Origin: DASXBJ01 sp036491755
GTDB lineage: Bacteria > Chloroflexota > Dormibacteria > Dormibacterales > Dormibacteraceae
NCBI GenBank assembly: GCA_036491755.1
Contig: DASXBJ010000138.1
Span: 1-24,286 of the forward strand
Reading direction: 5' to 3'
Length of the DNA: 24,286 nt
Shown piece by piece: positions 8,234 through 14,436 of this stretch. Made by a program: the position numbers and the translations under genes. The notes under the pieces are model-generated. The model was not told where the DNA came from. It did no database searches and saw only the letters and a program-made list of their open reading frames with translations. Position 1 is the stretch's first letter; each line of letters starts with the position of its first letter.

Positions 8234-10330
8234 CTACCGGCCGCTTCTGCCCAGCTCTCTCTCGACGGCGGATTGGATCTCGTCGCGCGAAAGGTCATAG
8301 AGACCGTAGTAGCGGGCGCCCATTCGCTCCGCGAGGTCGGCGCAGGCGTTGATCGCGTAGGTCTGGTACATCGGGGCGACGCGGGCGAGGTGCTGCACCG
8401 ACGGCAGGTGGCTGTAGTCTCGCGCCGAGTCGATCACCAGCGCGTCGATGTTCTCCGCCTCGATGAGGCCGGCCACCTTCTGAGCCTCGATGAGCGGCTC
8501 CTCCTTGAACATCGAGATGTTGCCGCGCCCGTCGCTGATCAGCACCAGCAGCGGACGGATCGTCGGGTCGCGCAACAGCTCGGTCTTGACGACCTTGTAG
8601 CCCGCCATCAACCCGTGAGTCAGCGGCGTGGTGCCCCCGACCGACAGGCGCTCGAGGCGCCGGCGCGCGAGAGACACGCTCGACGTCGGCCTGAGCACAA
8701 CCTCTGCGGTGCGGTTCTTGAAGATGACCACTGCGACACGGTCGCGCCTGACGTAAGCATCCTGAAGCAGCGAGAGGATCGCCCCCTTGGTCGCGGCCAT
8801 GCGCTGTTCGGCGTCCATCGACGCCGACGCGTCGACGACGAAGACGATGAGGTTGCCGATCTTGCGCTCGCGGACCTTCTGCCGCAGGTCCTCCCGCTCG
8901 AGCTTCAGCCGCTCGCCGGCCACCCTGCCCCGGTCTCGCTGCATCGGCGCGGCCGCCCGCACCGTGGCGTCGATCGCCAGGTCGTTGACCTTCGCGCGCG
9001 GCTCGGCGCGCACGTACCGGCCACGCCGGTCCGGGGTCTGGCTCGACGCGCGCTTGCCGCCCTGCTTGCGCACGCGGCGCTGACGCGGCAGGTCGATGCG
9101 CCGCAGATTGAAGGTGTCGAGCGCGTCCGGCGACGACTCGTGGCCGCTCGAGCCGCCGGTGGTCATGCCCTGGTCGCTGCCCGCGGATTGCTCGCCGGCG
9201 TCGGCTGAGCTCGAGCTCTGATCGGCGGTCGCGTCGGCTGCCGACTCGCTCTCGGAAGCCTGCGGCTCGCCGCTCTCCGACTCGGAGGGCTTGGTGCCGT
9301 CCTGCTCCTCGCCCGGTTCCGGCGAGGTCGTGTCATCGTCGTCACGCCGGATCGGCTGGCGCGCGCGATGGGCCAGAGCGAGCGCCGCCGCGTCGTAGAT
9401 GTCGTCGCGCGTCGGCGAGGGGTGGCGCCGGTAGGCGGCCATCGCTTTGGCGGCGTGGTCGATGACGACGTCCGCCCGGTGGCCGAGAACGTCCGCCTCG
9501 ACGCAGATCGAGGAGATGAGGCGGGCGTGGCCCGGCGAGACCCGGACATCTCTGACGCGGCCGATTGCCTCAGCCAGCGCGCGCGACAGGTTCATGTCGG
9601 CCGCCGCGAACTCGTTGACGAACTCGTGGTCGCCTCGCTTGAACTCAGCGTCGCGCTCGGCGATGAGGACGCGCTGGTCCGGGTCGCGGATGCCCTCGAC
9701 GTCGACGCACAGACCGAAGCGGTCGAGCAGCTGCGGCCGGAGCTCGCCCTCCTCCGGGTTCATCGTGCCGATGAGGATGAAGCGCGACGGGTGGGCGAAG
9801 GACACCCCCTCGCGTTCCACCACGTTGACCCCCATCGCCGCCGCGTCCAGCAGGACATCGACCAGGTGGTCGTCGAGCAGGTTCACCTCGTCGACGTAGA
9901 GGATGTTGCGGTTGGCCTCGGCCAGCACGCCCGGTTCGAAGCGCCGGGTCCCCGTCCGCAGCGCCGCCTCGATATCGATCGTTCCCACCAGCCTGTCCTC
10001 TGAGGCGTTGATCGGGAGCTCGACCACTCGCATGCGCCGCTTGTGGTGGGGCAGCACCCCGACCGCCGTGAGGCGCGCGCGGCAGTCGGCGCACAGGAGA
10101 TCCTTCTCCTGGGGGTCACAGCCGAAATGGCAGCCTTCGACCACGTCGTGCTCGGGCAGCAGGCGGGCCAGGGCGCGGACGGCCGTCGACTTTCCCGTCC
10201 CCTTCTCGCCCCGAATGAGCACCCCGCCGACCGTCGGCAGCACCGCGTTCAGGATCAGGGCCAGCTTCATCGAGTCCTGGCCCACGATCGCAGTGAAGGG
10301 AAACGAGTGGCGATCGAGCGTGACGCTCAT
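8234..10330 (-). CDS. Fused AAA+/VWA metal chelatase subunit (BchD/cobaltochelatase type)
   Basis: A 698-residue protein combining a ChlI-like AAA+ domain, an acidic Ser/Glu linker and a C-terminal VWA domain. Unlike classical BchD, the ATPase half looks intact: Walker A GEKGTGKS (41-48) and Walker B ILYVDEVN (143-150). It carries the same four-cysteine cluster as the neighbouring paralogue (Cys67, 71, 80, 83). The low-complexity linker (about 335-400) is rich in Asp, Glu and Ser. The VWA metal site is DASAS at 500-504, with the later ISDGRGN loop. This architecture is typical of the putative cobalto/magnesium chelatase fusion subunits of Gram-positive-like bacteria. A TTG at 10354 is possible, but ATG 10330 aligns with the paralogue's start and has TAAGCT seven bases upstream. 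It heads the chelatase operon. Confidence 0.87.
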   Translation of the reverse strand: MSVTLDRHSFPFTAIVGQDSMKLALILNAVLPTVGGVLIRGEKGTGKSTAVRALARLLPEHDVVEGCHFGCDPQEKDLLCADCRARLTAVGVLPHHKRRMRVVELPINASEDRLVGTIDIEAALRTGTRRFEPGVLAEANRNILYVDEVNLLDDHLVDVLLDAAAMGVNVVEREGVSFAHPSRFILIGTMNPEEGELRPQLLDRFGLCVDVEGIRDPDQRVLIAERDAEFKRGDHEFVNEFAAADMNLSRALAEAIGRVRDVRVSPGHARLISSICVEADVLGHRADVVIDHAAKAMAAYRRHPSPTRDDIYDAAALALAHRARQPIRRDDDDTTSPEPGEEQDGTKPSESESGEPQASESESAADATADQSSSSADAGEQSAGSDQGMTTGGSSGHESSPDALDTFNLRRIDLPRQRRVRKQGGKRASSQTPDRRGRYVRAEPRAKVNDLAIDATVRAAAPMQRDRGRVAGERLKLEREDLRQKVRERKIGNLIVFVVDASASMDAEQRMAATKGAILSLLQDAYVRRDRVAVVIFKNRTAEVVLRPTSSVSLARRRLERLSVGGTTPLTHGLMAGYKVVKTELLRDPTIRPLLVLISDGRGNISMFKEEPLIEAQKVAGLIEAENIDALVIDSARDYSHLPSVQHLARVAPMYQTYAINACADLAERMGARYYGLYDLSRDEIQSAVERELGRSGR
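9722..9771 (-). repeat. 50-base exact block shared with the paralogue (copy B)
   Basis: This is the partner of the block at 7622-7671, inside the AAA+ half of the fused chelatase gene. Identity extends through synonymous positions, which is more than protein conservation alone requires. Confidence 0.9.
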
Positions 10331-10337
10331 GTTTTCA

Positions 10338-10343
10338 AGCTTA
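10338..10343 (-). promoter_or_regulatory. Putative -10 box (TAAGCT) for the chelatase operon
   Basis: TAAGCT on the minus strand ends seven bases before ATG 10330. The nearest GGAGG is about 17 bases from that ATG, too far for normal ribosome binding, which favours a leaderless reading. No -35 box is recognisable. Confidence 0.4.
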
Positions 10344-10380
10344 GGGCCCTCCAACAGGACCTCATTTCAAGGTCGCGGCG

Positions 10381-10420
10381 TCCCTCACCCCGAACCTCCG
10401 CCTGCGGGGGGAGGGAAAAC
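10381..10420. repeat. REP-like palindrome, copy 2
   Basis: Intergenic element with perfect outer arms TCCCTC (10381-10386) and GAGGGA (10411-10416) and an inner near-perfect hairpin made by CCTCCGCC and the following G-run. It is followed by AAAA. Both arms resemble the element at 22407-22477. It lies between the divergent chelatase operon and the small membrane protein gene. There is no T-tract in either proper orientation, so I do not call it a terminator. Confidence 0.5.
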
Positions 10421-10458
10421 CAGGAAAAGGGAAGTAAAGCGGTCAGGCTGGGGTTGTA

Positions 10459-10590
10459 GTGAGTGTGGAGATAGTGGTCGCGATCATCGCGCTGGTCCTG
10501 TTGGACATCGCCGCGTGGCGGTGGGGCGTTGACTCGCGCCAGTGGGGTCTCGAGCCCCGGGCGGCCGGTCGCCCCGAGCGCTGGATCTAA
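10459..10590 (+). CDS. Small single-pass membrane protein (43 residues)
   Basis: A short frame from GTG 10459 (or GTG 10465) to TAA 10588 encodes a hydrophobic helix, EIVVAIIALVLLDIAAWRWG, followed by a polar tail VDSRQWGLEPRAAGRPERWI. The pattern of one helix, then R-W-G-x-D-S-R, is familiar to me from unannotated small proteins in Chloroflexi-like and actinobacterial genomes, but I cannot check this. It would sit in the cytoplasmic membrane with the basic tail probably inside. No clear Shine-Dalgarno precedes it. It overlaps the nominal N-terminal extension of the VOC gene in another frame. Function unknown. Confidence 0.55.
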   Translation: MSVEIVVAIIALVLLDIAAWRWGVDSRQWGLEPRAAGRPERWI

Positions 10591-10997
10591 GCAGCACGAT
10601 CAACCTCGTCGCGATCGTCGTCGACGAGTACGACCCGGCCATCGATTTCTTCGTCGATGTTCTCGGGTTCGAGCTGGTCGAAGACTCGCCGTCGCTCACC
10701 AACGACAGCAGGCCCAAGAGGTGGGTCGTGGTCCGCCCCGCCGGCGCTGAGACCGGCCTTCTGATCGCACGCGCGGACGGCGCCGATCAGGCCGCGGCCG
10801 TCGGGAAGCAGGCAGCCGGCCGGGTCGCTTTCTTCCTGCGGGTCGGCGACTTCGCGGCTGCGTACGACCGGATGACCGCAGCGGGCGTCGAGTTCGTCAC
10901 CCAGCCGAGGACCGAAGCCTATGGGCGGGTCGCCGTGTTCCGGGACATTGCGGGCAATCGATGGGACCTCGTCGGCGAACCGCCAGGACGCTCGTGA
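10542..10997 (+). CDS. VOC-family (glyoxalase/bleomycin-resistance fold) protein
   Basis: A small metalloenzyme- or binding-type protein of the vicinal oxygen chelate superfamily. The domain begins at about residue 20 (STINLVAIVVDEYDPAIDFF, then VDVLGFELVEDSPSL) and ends with AVFRDIAGNRWDLVGEP, the usual C-terminal VOC motif. The frame opens at GTG 10542, but its first 15 or so residues (Arg/Pro-rich) overlap the coding part of the 43-residue membrane protein and are not VOC-like. The true start may be the CTG at 10581 or another non-ATG codon just before the domain; there is no ATG in a suitable place. It ends 13 bases from the converging malate dehydrogenase gene. Substrate unknown. Confidence 0.78.
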   Translation: MGSRAPGGRSPRALDLSSTINLVAIVVDEYDPAIDFFVDVLGFELVEDSPSLTNDSRPKRWVVVRPAGAETGLLIARADGADQAAAVGKQAAGRVAFFLRVGDFAAAYDRMTAAGVEFVTQPRTEAYGRVAVFRDIAGNRWDLVGEPPGRS

Positions 10998-11010
10998 CCA
11001 GGACGAAGCG

Positions 11011-12012
11011 CTAGCTCGGGACCAGCTCCTTCACGAGCTCTCGTTCCTGCTCCAGCTCTTCGGTGGTGACCTGGATCCTCTTCTTGGCGTCCTCGTCGTG
11101 CTCGAGGCCTTCCACGACCTCCCAGCGCTGGCCGTCGGACTTGACCGGAAAGCCGAACTGCAGCCACTCCGGCACGCCGTACTCGCCGTGGCTGACCACA
11201 GCCAGCGAGTGCCAGTCGCCCCAGCCCGTCGGGTTCCGGATGCTGTTGACCGAATCGATCACGGCGTTCGCGGCCGATGCCGCCGACGATGCGCCGCGCG
11301 CCTCGATCACGGCCGCCCCACGCTTCTGGATCGTCTCGATGAACTTGCCCTTGAGCCAGCCGTGATCGGAGATGACGTCTCCCACGGCAACGCCGGCGAT
11401 GCGCGCGTTGCGCGCGTCGGGGTATTGGGTCGCGGAGTGGTTGCCCCAGATCGCCATGTTCGAGACCACCGAGACCGGCACGCCGGCCTTCTTCGCGATC
11501 TGGGTCTTGGCTCGGTTCTCGTCCAGCCGGGTCATGGCGAACCAGCGCTCCGCCGCGATCTCGGGCGCGTTGGAGCGCGCGATGTAGCAGTTGGTGTTGC
11601 ACGGGTTGCCGACGACCAGGATTCGCACGTCGCTCGCCGCACGCTTCGCGATGGCCTTGCCCTGCGGGCCGAAGATGCCTCCATTGACCGAGAGCAGGTC
11701 TCCGCGCTCCATGCCCTGTTTGCGGGGGATCGAGCCGACGAGCAGGGCCCAGCTGGACCCGTCGAATGCCTCTTCCGTCTTGCTGGTCAGGACCATGTCA
11801 TGCAGCAGCGGGAAGGCGCAGTCGTCGAGCTCCATAGCCACGCCCTCCAACGAGTGCATCGCGGGCTCGATCTCCAGCATTCGCAGCACGACCGGCTGTT
11901 CGGGGCCGAGCATCTGGCCGGAGGCGATGCGGAAGACCAGCGCGTAGCCGATCTGGCCGGCGGCGCCGGTGACGGTCACGTGGACCGGCTTGCGCCCCGT
12001 GTCGCTCATCAC
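11011..12012 (-). CDS. mdh: Malate dehydrogenase (NAD-dependent, long cytosolic-like type)
   Basis: Interconverts malate and oxaloacetate with NAD(H), a TCA-cycle step that supplies NADH for the complex I encoded nearby. The 333-residue protein belongs to the group resembling eukaryotic cytosolic and actinobacterial MDH. Evidence is the dinucleotide motif VTGAAGQIGYAL near the N-terminus, the substrate arginines in PRKQGMERGDLL, the catalytic Asp in MTRLDENRA and the catalytic His in IWGNHSATQYPD. GTG 12012 is immediately followed by ATG 12009. A TAGCAT box ends six bases before the GTG and no Shine-Dalgarno is seen, so a leaderless GTG start is favoured. It converges on the VOC gene with a 13-base gap and no obvious terminator. 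Confidence 0.95.
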   Translation of the reverse strand: MMSDTGRKPVHVTVTGAAGQIGYALVFRIASGQMLGPEQPVVLRMLEIEPAMHSLEGVAMELDDCAFPLLHDMVLTSKTEEAFDGSSWALLVGSIPRKQGMERGDLLSVNGGIFGPQGKAIAKRAASDVRILVVGNPCNTNCYIARSNAPEIAAERWFAMTRLDENRAKTQIAKKAGVPVSVVSNMAIWGNHSATQYPDARNARIAGVAVGDVISDHGWLKGKFIETIQKRGAAVIEARGASSAASAANAVIDSVNSIRNPTGWGDWHSLAVVSHGEYGVPEWLQFGFPVKSDGQRWEVVEGLEHDEDAKKRIQVTTEELEQERELVKELVPS

Positions 12013-12018
12013 GGATGA

Positions 12019-12024
12019 ATGCTA
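12019..12024 (-). promoter_or_regulatory. Putative -10 box (TAGCAT) for mdh
   Basis: TAGCAT on the minus strand lies six bases before GTG 12012 and nine before ATG 12009. Other transcription-unit heads in this window have the same arrangement. No clear -35 element is visible. Confidence 0.35.
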
Positions 12025-12035
12025 GCGGTAGCCTG

Positions 12036-12197
12036 TCACCCGCCGCCGCACGAATGCGGGGGCTGATCGGCGAGGGCCGAGGACGCCGCGGCGAATACCC
12101 TGGCGCCGTCGAAGATGAATGGGGCGACGGCGACGATCGCGACGGTGACGATTGCTGAGACGAATAGAAGGGCCAGTTGCAGGACGCGTCGCCCCAT
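12036..12197 (-). CDS. Hypothetical small membrane protein (53 residues)
   Basis: An ATG-initiated frame fills the gap between trmI and mdh on the same strand. It encodes MGRRVLQLALLFVSAIVTVA, continuing as a hydrophobic helix to about residue 29, and then a short tail ending QPPHSCGGG with a single cysteine. The basic start plus hydrophobic stretch suggests a single-pass membrane or secreted peptide. It begins 30 bases after the trmI stop and ends 11 bases before the mdh -10 box. There is no Shine-Dalgarno. I recognise no family. It could be a chance frame, although the hydrophobic helix and the neat fit between genes favour coding. Confidence 0.45.
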   Translation of the reverse strand: MGRRVLQLALLFVSAIVTVAIVAVAPFIFDGARVFAAASSALADQPPHSCGGG

Positions 12198-12227
12198 GGT
12201 GGTTAAACGGGGCGACCTGCCGGATCG

Positions 12228-13046
12228 TTACCGGAAGCCTTCCCCCTCGGGTTCGAAAAGGTCGTCGTGGGCAAGGCGGCGCGCGAAGCAGAGGAAGCCG
12301 GAGTGGGCGACCATGCGATGGGAAGGGCGAAGGCTGCGCCCCCTCACGGTCCAGCCGCGTTGCAGCAGCTCGAACACCTCGAGCATGCCGAAGCCGCGGA
12401 CCTCTCGCAGGCAGTCGAAGAACCGCTGGACCTGGGTCGTGTTGGGGCAAAAGGCGAAGAGAATGCCGCCCGGCCGGAGCGCCGACTTCGCCGCCGGCAC
12501 GGCCTGCCATGGTTCGGGCAGGTCGAGCAGGACACGGTCCATGTCGCGCTCTTCGACGCCGAGGTAGATGTCGCCGAGCTTCAGCTCGAGGTTGGGGGGC
12601 AGATCGCCGAAGGTCTCGCCTATCCCCCGCTTCGCGGCTTCGAGGAACTCTTCGCGCTGCTCGTAGCTCACCACCAGTCCGCGGGGGCCGACCGCGCGCA
12701 GCGCCGCCAGCGTCAAAGCCCCGGTGCCGGTGCCGGCTTCCAGGACGCGTGCGCCCGGGTGCAGGTCGGCGCTCACCAGGATGGCGCCGAGGTCTTTGGG
12801 GTAGATCGGTTGGGCCTGGCGCACGCGGCCGGTCACCTGCTCGGCGAAGGTCGGCCTGACGGCCAGGAGCCGCGCGCCCATCTGGGTCGTGACGATCACG
12901 CCCTCCGGGCCGCCGATGAGGTCGTCGTGGCTGACGATGCCCGAGTGCAGGGAGTGGCGTTCGCCGGCCTTCAGGCGCACGCGGTGCCGGCGGCCGACCT
13001 TGTCGACCAGGAGGACCAGGTCGCCCTCCCTCAAATTCGCCGTCAC
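12228..13046 (-). CDS. trmI: tRNA (adenine-58-N1)-methyltransferase, TrmI type
   Basis: Predicted to methylate N1 of adenine 58 in the T-loop of tRNAs using S-adenosylmethionine. From the GTG at 13046 it is 272 residues, the family's length. The N-terminal beta domain begins ANLREGDLVLLVDKVGRRHR, followed by the family stretch QPIYPKDLGAILVSADLHPG. The SAM site is VLEAGTGTGA (101-110), and the catalytic-region motif LLDLPEPW follows DMDRV. The start overlaps the stop of the upstream methyltransferase by four bases (GTGA), so the two are translationally coupled. A much longer open frame continues upstream to 14096, but that part is a shadow of the neighbouring gene. Confidence 0.9.
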   Translation of the reverse strand: MTANLREGDLVLLVDKVGRRHRVRLKAGERHSLHSGIVSHDDLIGGPEGVIVTTQMGARLLAVRPTFAEQVTGRVRQAQPIYPKDLGAILVSADLHPGARVLEAGTGTGALTLAALRAVGPRGLVVSYEQREEFLEAAKRGIGETFGDLPPNLELKLGDIYLGVEERDMDRVLLDLPEPWQAVPAAKSALRPGGILFAFCPNTTQVQRFFDCLREVRGFGMLEVFELLQRGWTVRGRSLRPSHRMVAHSGFLCFARRLAHDDLFEPEGEGFR

Positions 13047-13807
13047 CCGGACGGTTTGTGGGCGCGAATGAGGCAGTGCCAGTACGCGTGCCAAAGCTTG
13101 CCTTCGCGACGCACGGGGTGGAGCTGGGCCAGCGCCTCCCCTTCGGCCGCCTCGATCAGTGTCGCGAGCTCGCCAGCGAGGTCGGGCGCGACGGCCATGG
13201 TGGTCATCCACTCCTCGTAGTTCCAGTCGAGCTCCCGCGCCTGGGCGGTCTCCACCTCGAAGCCGGCGTGCTCCAGCCGGCCCACCCACTCGTCGAGCGT
13301 CATCGAGCGGACGTGGGAGGGGTCGCGGCGGACCTCGACGTCGTGCAGGACGTCCCGCGCCGGGAGAGGCGGGGCGCAGTCGACGAAGACTGCGTCTCGG
13401 CCGGGCTTCAGGACGCGGAGCGCTTCGGCCATGAAGGTGTCTACGTCGGGGAAATGGTGGGGTGCGGCCCGCACGGTGTAGAGGTCGAAGGTCTCGTCGG
13501 CGAAGGGGAGCAGCGCGGCGTCGCCGAGGACCCAGTCGACGTTGGGGATGCCGCGCTCGGCGGTGATGCGGCGCGCCTGGTCGAGCATCTCGCGGGTCAG
13601 GTCGAGGCCGATGACGCGGCGGACGTGCGGCGCGAGGGCGAAGGCGGTGTTGCCCGTGCCGGTCGCGACGTCGAGGACGAGGTCGCCCTTTTGGGGTTGG
13701 CCGAGGTCGAGGACCTCCTGCAGGCGCTCGGCGGAGGTGTGGAAGGTGGCGCGGGAGTAGTTCGCGGCGACGGGGGCGAATCGGGAGCGAACGTCGTTGC
13801 CTGCCAC
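13043..13807 (-). CDS. Class I SAM-dependent methyltransferase
   Basis: A 254-residue Rossmann-fold methyltransferase of the UbiE/Methyltransf_11 kind. Motif I is VLDVATGTGNTAFAL, the acidic second strand is VIGLDLTREMLDQA, and the later motifs are DWVLGDAALLPFADETFDLY and LRVLKPGRDAVFVDCAPP. The substrate cannot be assigned from these motifs. The start is GTG 13807 with TAAACT six bases upstream and no Shine-Dalgarno. It is divergent from the OsmC gene only 23 bases away and overlaps trmI by four bases downstream, forming a two-gene or larger unit. Confidence 0.87.
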   Translation of the reverse strand: MAGNDVRSRFAPVAANYSRATFHTSAERLQEVLDLGQPQKGDLVLDVATGTGNTAFALAPHVRRVIGLDLTREMLDQARRITAERGIPNVDWVLGDAALLPFADETFDLYTVRAAPHHFPDVDTFMAEALRVLKPGRDAVFVDCAPPLPARDVLHDVEVRRDPSHVRSMTLDEWVGRLEHAGFEVETAQARELDWNYEEWMTTMAVAPDLAGELATLIEAAEGEALAQLHPVRREGKLWHAYWHCLIRAHKPSG

Positions 13808-13813
13808 CTGGTG

Positions 13814-13819
13814 AGTTTA
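13814..13819 (-). promoter_or_regulatory. Putative -10 box (TAAACT) for the methyltransferase
   Basis: TAAACT on the minus strand lies six bases before GTG 13807. It shares bases 13818-13819 with the forward box for the OsmC gene. Confidence 0.45.
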
Positions 13820-13823
13820 TTGT
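13818..13823 (+). promoter_or_regulatory. Putative -10 box (TATTGT) for the OsmC gene
   Basis: TATTGT ends seven bases before ATG 13831. The two divergent genes are only 23 bases apart, so any forward promoter lies inside the reverse gene's start region and a normal 5' leader hardly fits. Confidence 0.45.
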
Positions 13824-13830
13824 TCCTGGG

Positions 13831-14250
13831 ATGGCGAAGGCGGTAGCCCGGTGGTCGGGCCAGAAGGTTCGGTTCGAGATCGAGTCGGGGTCCGGGCACC
13901 AGGGGGCGATCGATGAGCCACCGGTGTTCGGGGACGACTCGGCGATGCGGCCGACCGAGATGCTGCTGGGGGCCCTGGGCGGGTGCACGGGATTGAACGC
14001 GGTCCTGCTGTTGAAGAAGTTCAAGCAGCCGCTGCGGTCGCTCGAGGTCGTCGTGGAGGGGGAGCAGGACCAGGAGTGGCCGCGGGCGTTCAACAAGATC
14101 GAGGTGACGTTTCACTGCGGGTGGGACGGCAAGTTCGACAAGGACCTGGTCGAGCGGGCGATCGATTGGGCCTGCAACCGGTACTGCCCCATCCACGCCA
14201 CCCTGTCCCGCGGGGTCAAGATCGAGCATCACCGAAAAGACACTCATTAG
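13831..14250 (+). CDS. OsmC-family protein
   Basis: A 139-residue member of the OsmC/Ohr superfamily, cytosolic thiol-dependent peroxide-reducing or related proteins. The two conserved cysteines are Cys52 in LGALGGCTGLNAV and Cys119 in NRYCPIHATLS, at the expected spacing; the N-terminal strand region and PTEMLLGALGGC are typical of the YhfA/OsmC branch. It starts at ATG 13831 in a leaderless-type context. It is divergent from the methyltransferase and is followed by a 272-base non-coding stretch before the nuo operon, so it is probably monocistronic. Confidence 0.88.
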   Translation: MAKAVARWSGQKVRFEIESGSGHQGAIDEPPVFGDDSAMRPTEMLLGALGGCTGLNAVLLLKKFKQPLRSLEVVVEGEQDQEWPRAFNKIEVTFHCGWDGKFDKDLVERAIDWACNRYCPIHATLSRGVKIEHHRKDTH

Positions 14251-14260
14251 AGTGGCTGAA

Positions 14261-14309
14261 GCAGGCTTAAAGGGCGCTTCGTGGGAGTGCAGAGAGCCTG
14301 CGAGAAGCG
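14261..14309 (+). ncRNA. Possible pseudoknot-forming RNA element upstream of nuoA
   Basis: GCAGGCT (14261-14267) pairs perfectly with AGCCTGC (14295-14301). CGCTTC inside that loop (14275-14280) pairs perfectly with GAAGCG just outside the stem (14304-14309), which gives the topology of an H-type pseudoknot. I recognise no named riboswitch. It could instead form part of the OsmC transcript's 3' end. The call rests on complementarity only, in GC-rich DNA where short pairings are common. Confidence 0.28.
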
Positions 14310-14344
14310 GCTGGAGAAATTTCGGGGGAGTTACCGCTCGCTGA

Positions 14345-14380
14345 CAGTTTGGGCAGCCCTGGTTTTCGTGCTTTTTGTTT
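14345..14380 (+). terminator. Weak terminator-like hairpin and T-rich run after the OsmC gene
   Basis: A short stem built from GGGCAGCCC with flanking CAG and CTG is followed by TTTTCGTGCTTTTTGTTT. The T-rich run is striking in such GC-rich DNA, but the stem is small and the T-tract is interrupted. Confidence 0.3.
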
Positions 14381-14436
14381 GCTGAGCGGGTGGCGATGCG
14401 GCGCATGAGACTGCCGCGTGGGCCGGGGCTGCGCTG

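Noticed and set aside
6917..9208. 763-residue open frame on the plus strand opposite the chelatase genes
   Set aside because: Its translation is Arg/His/Val/Asp-rich without domains, the usual antisense shadow of GC-rich genes. The minus strand has clear family motifs throughout.
10998..11010. Terminator between the converging VOC and mdh genes
   Set aside because: There are only 13 bases, with a tiny AGCGCT palindrome and no T-tract on either strand.
13047..14096. Long upstream extension of the trmI frame
   Set aside because: It is Arg/Pro-rich and overlaps the methyltransferase and OsmC genes. The GTG at 13046, with a four-base overlap, is a natural start.
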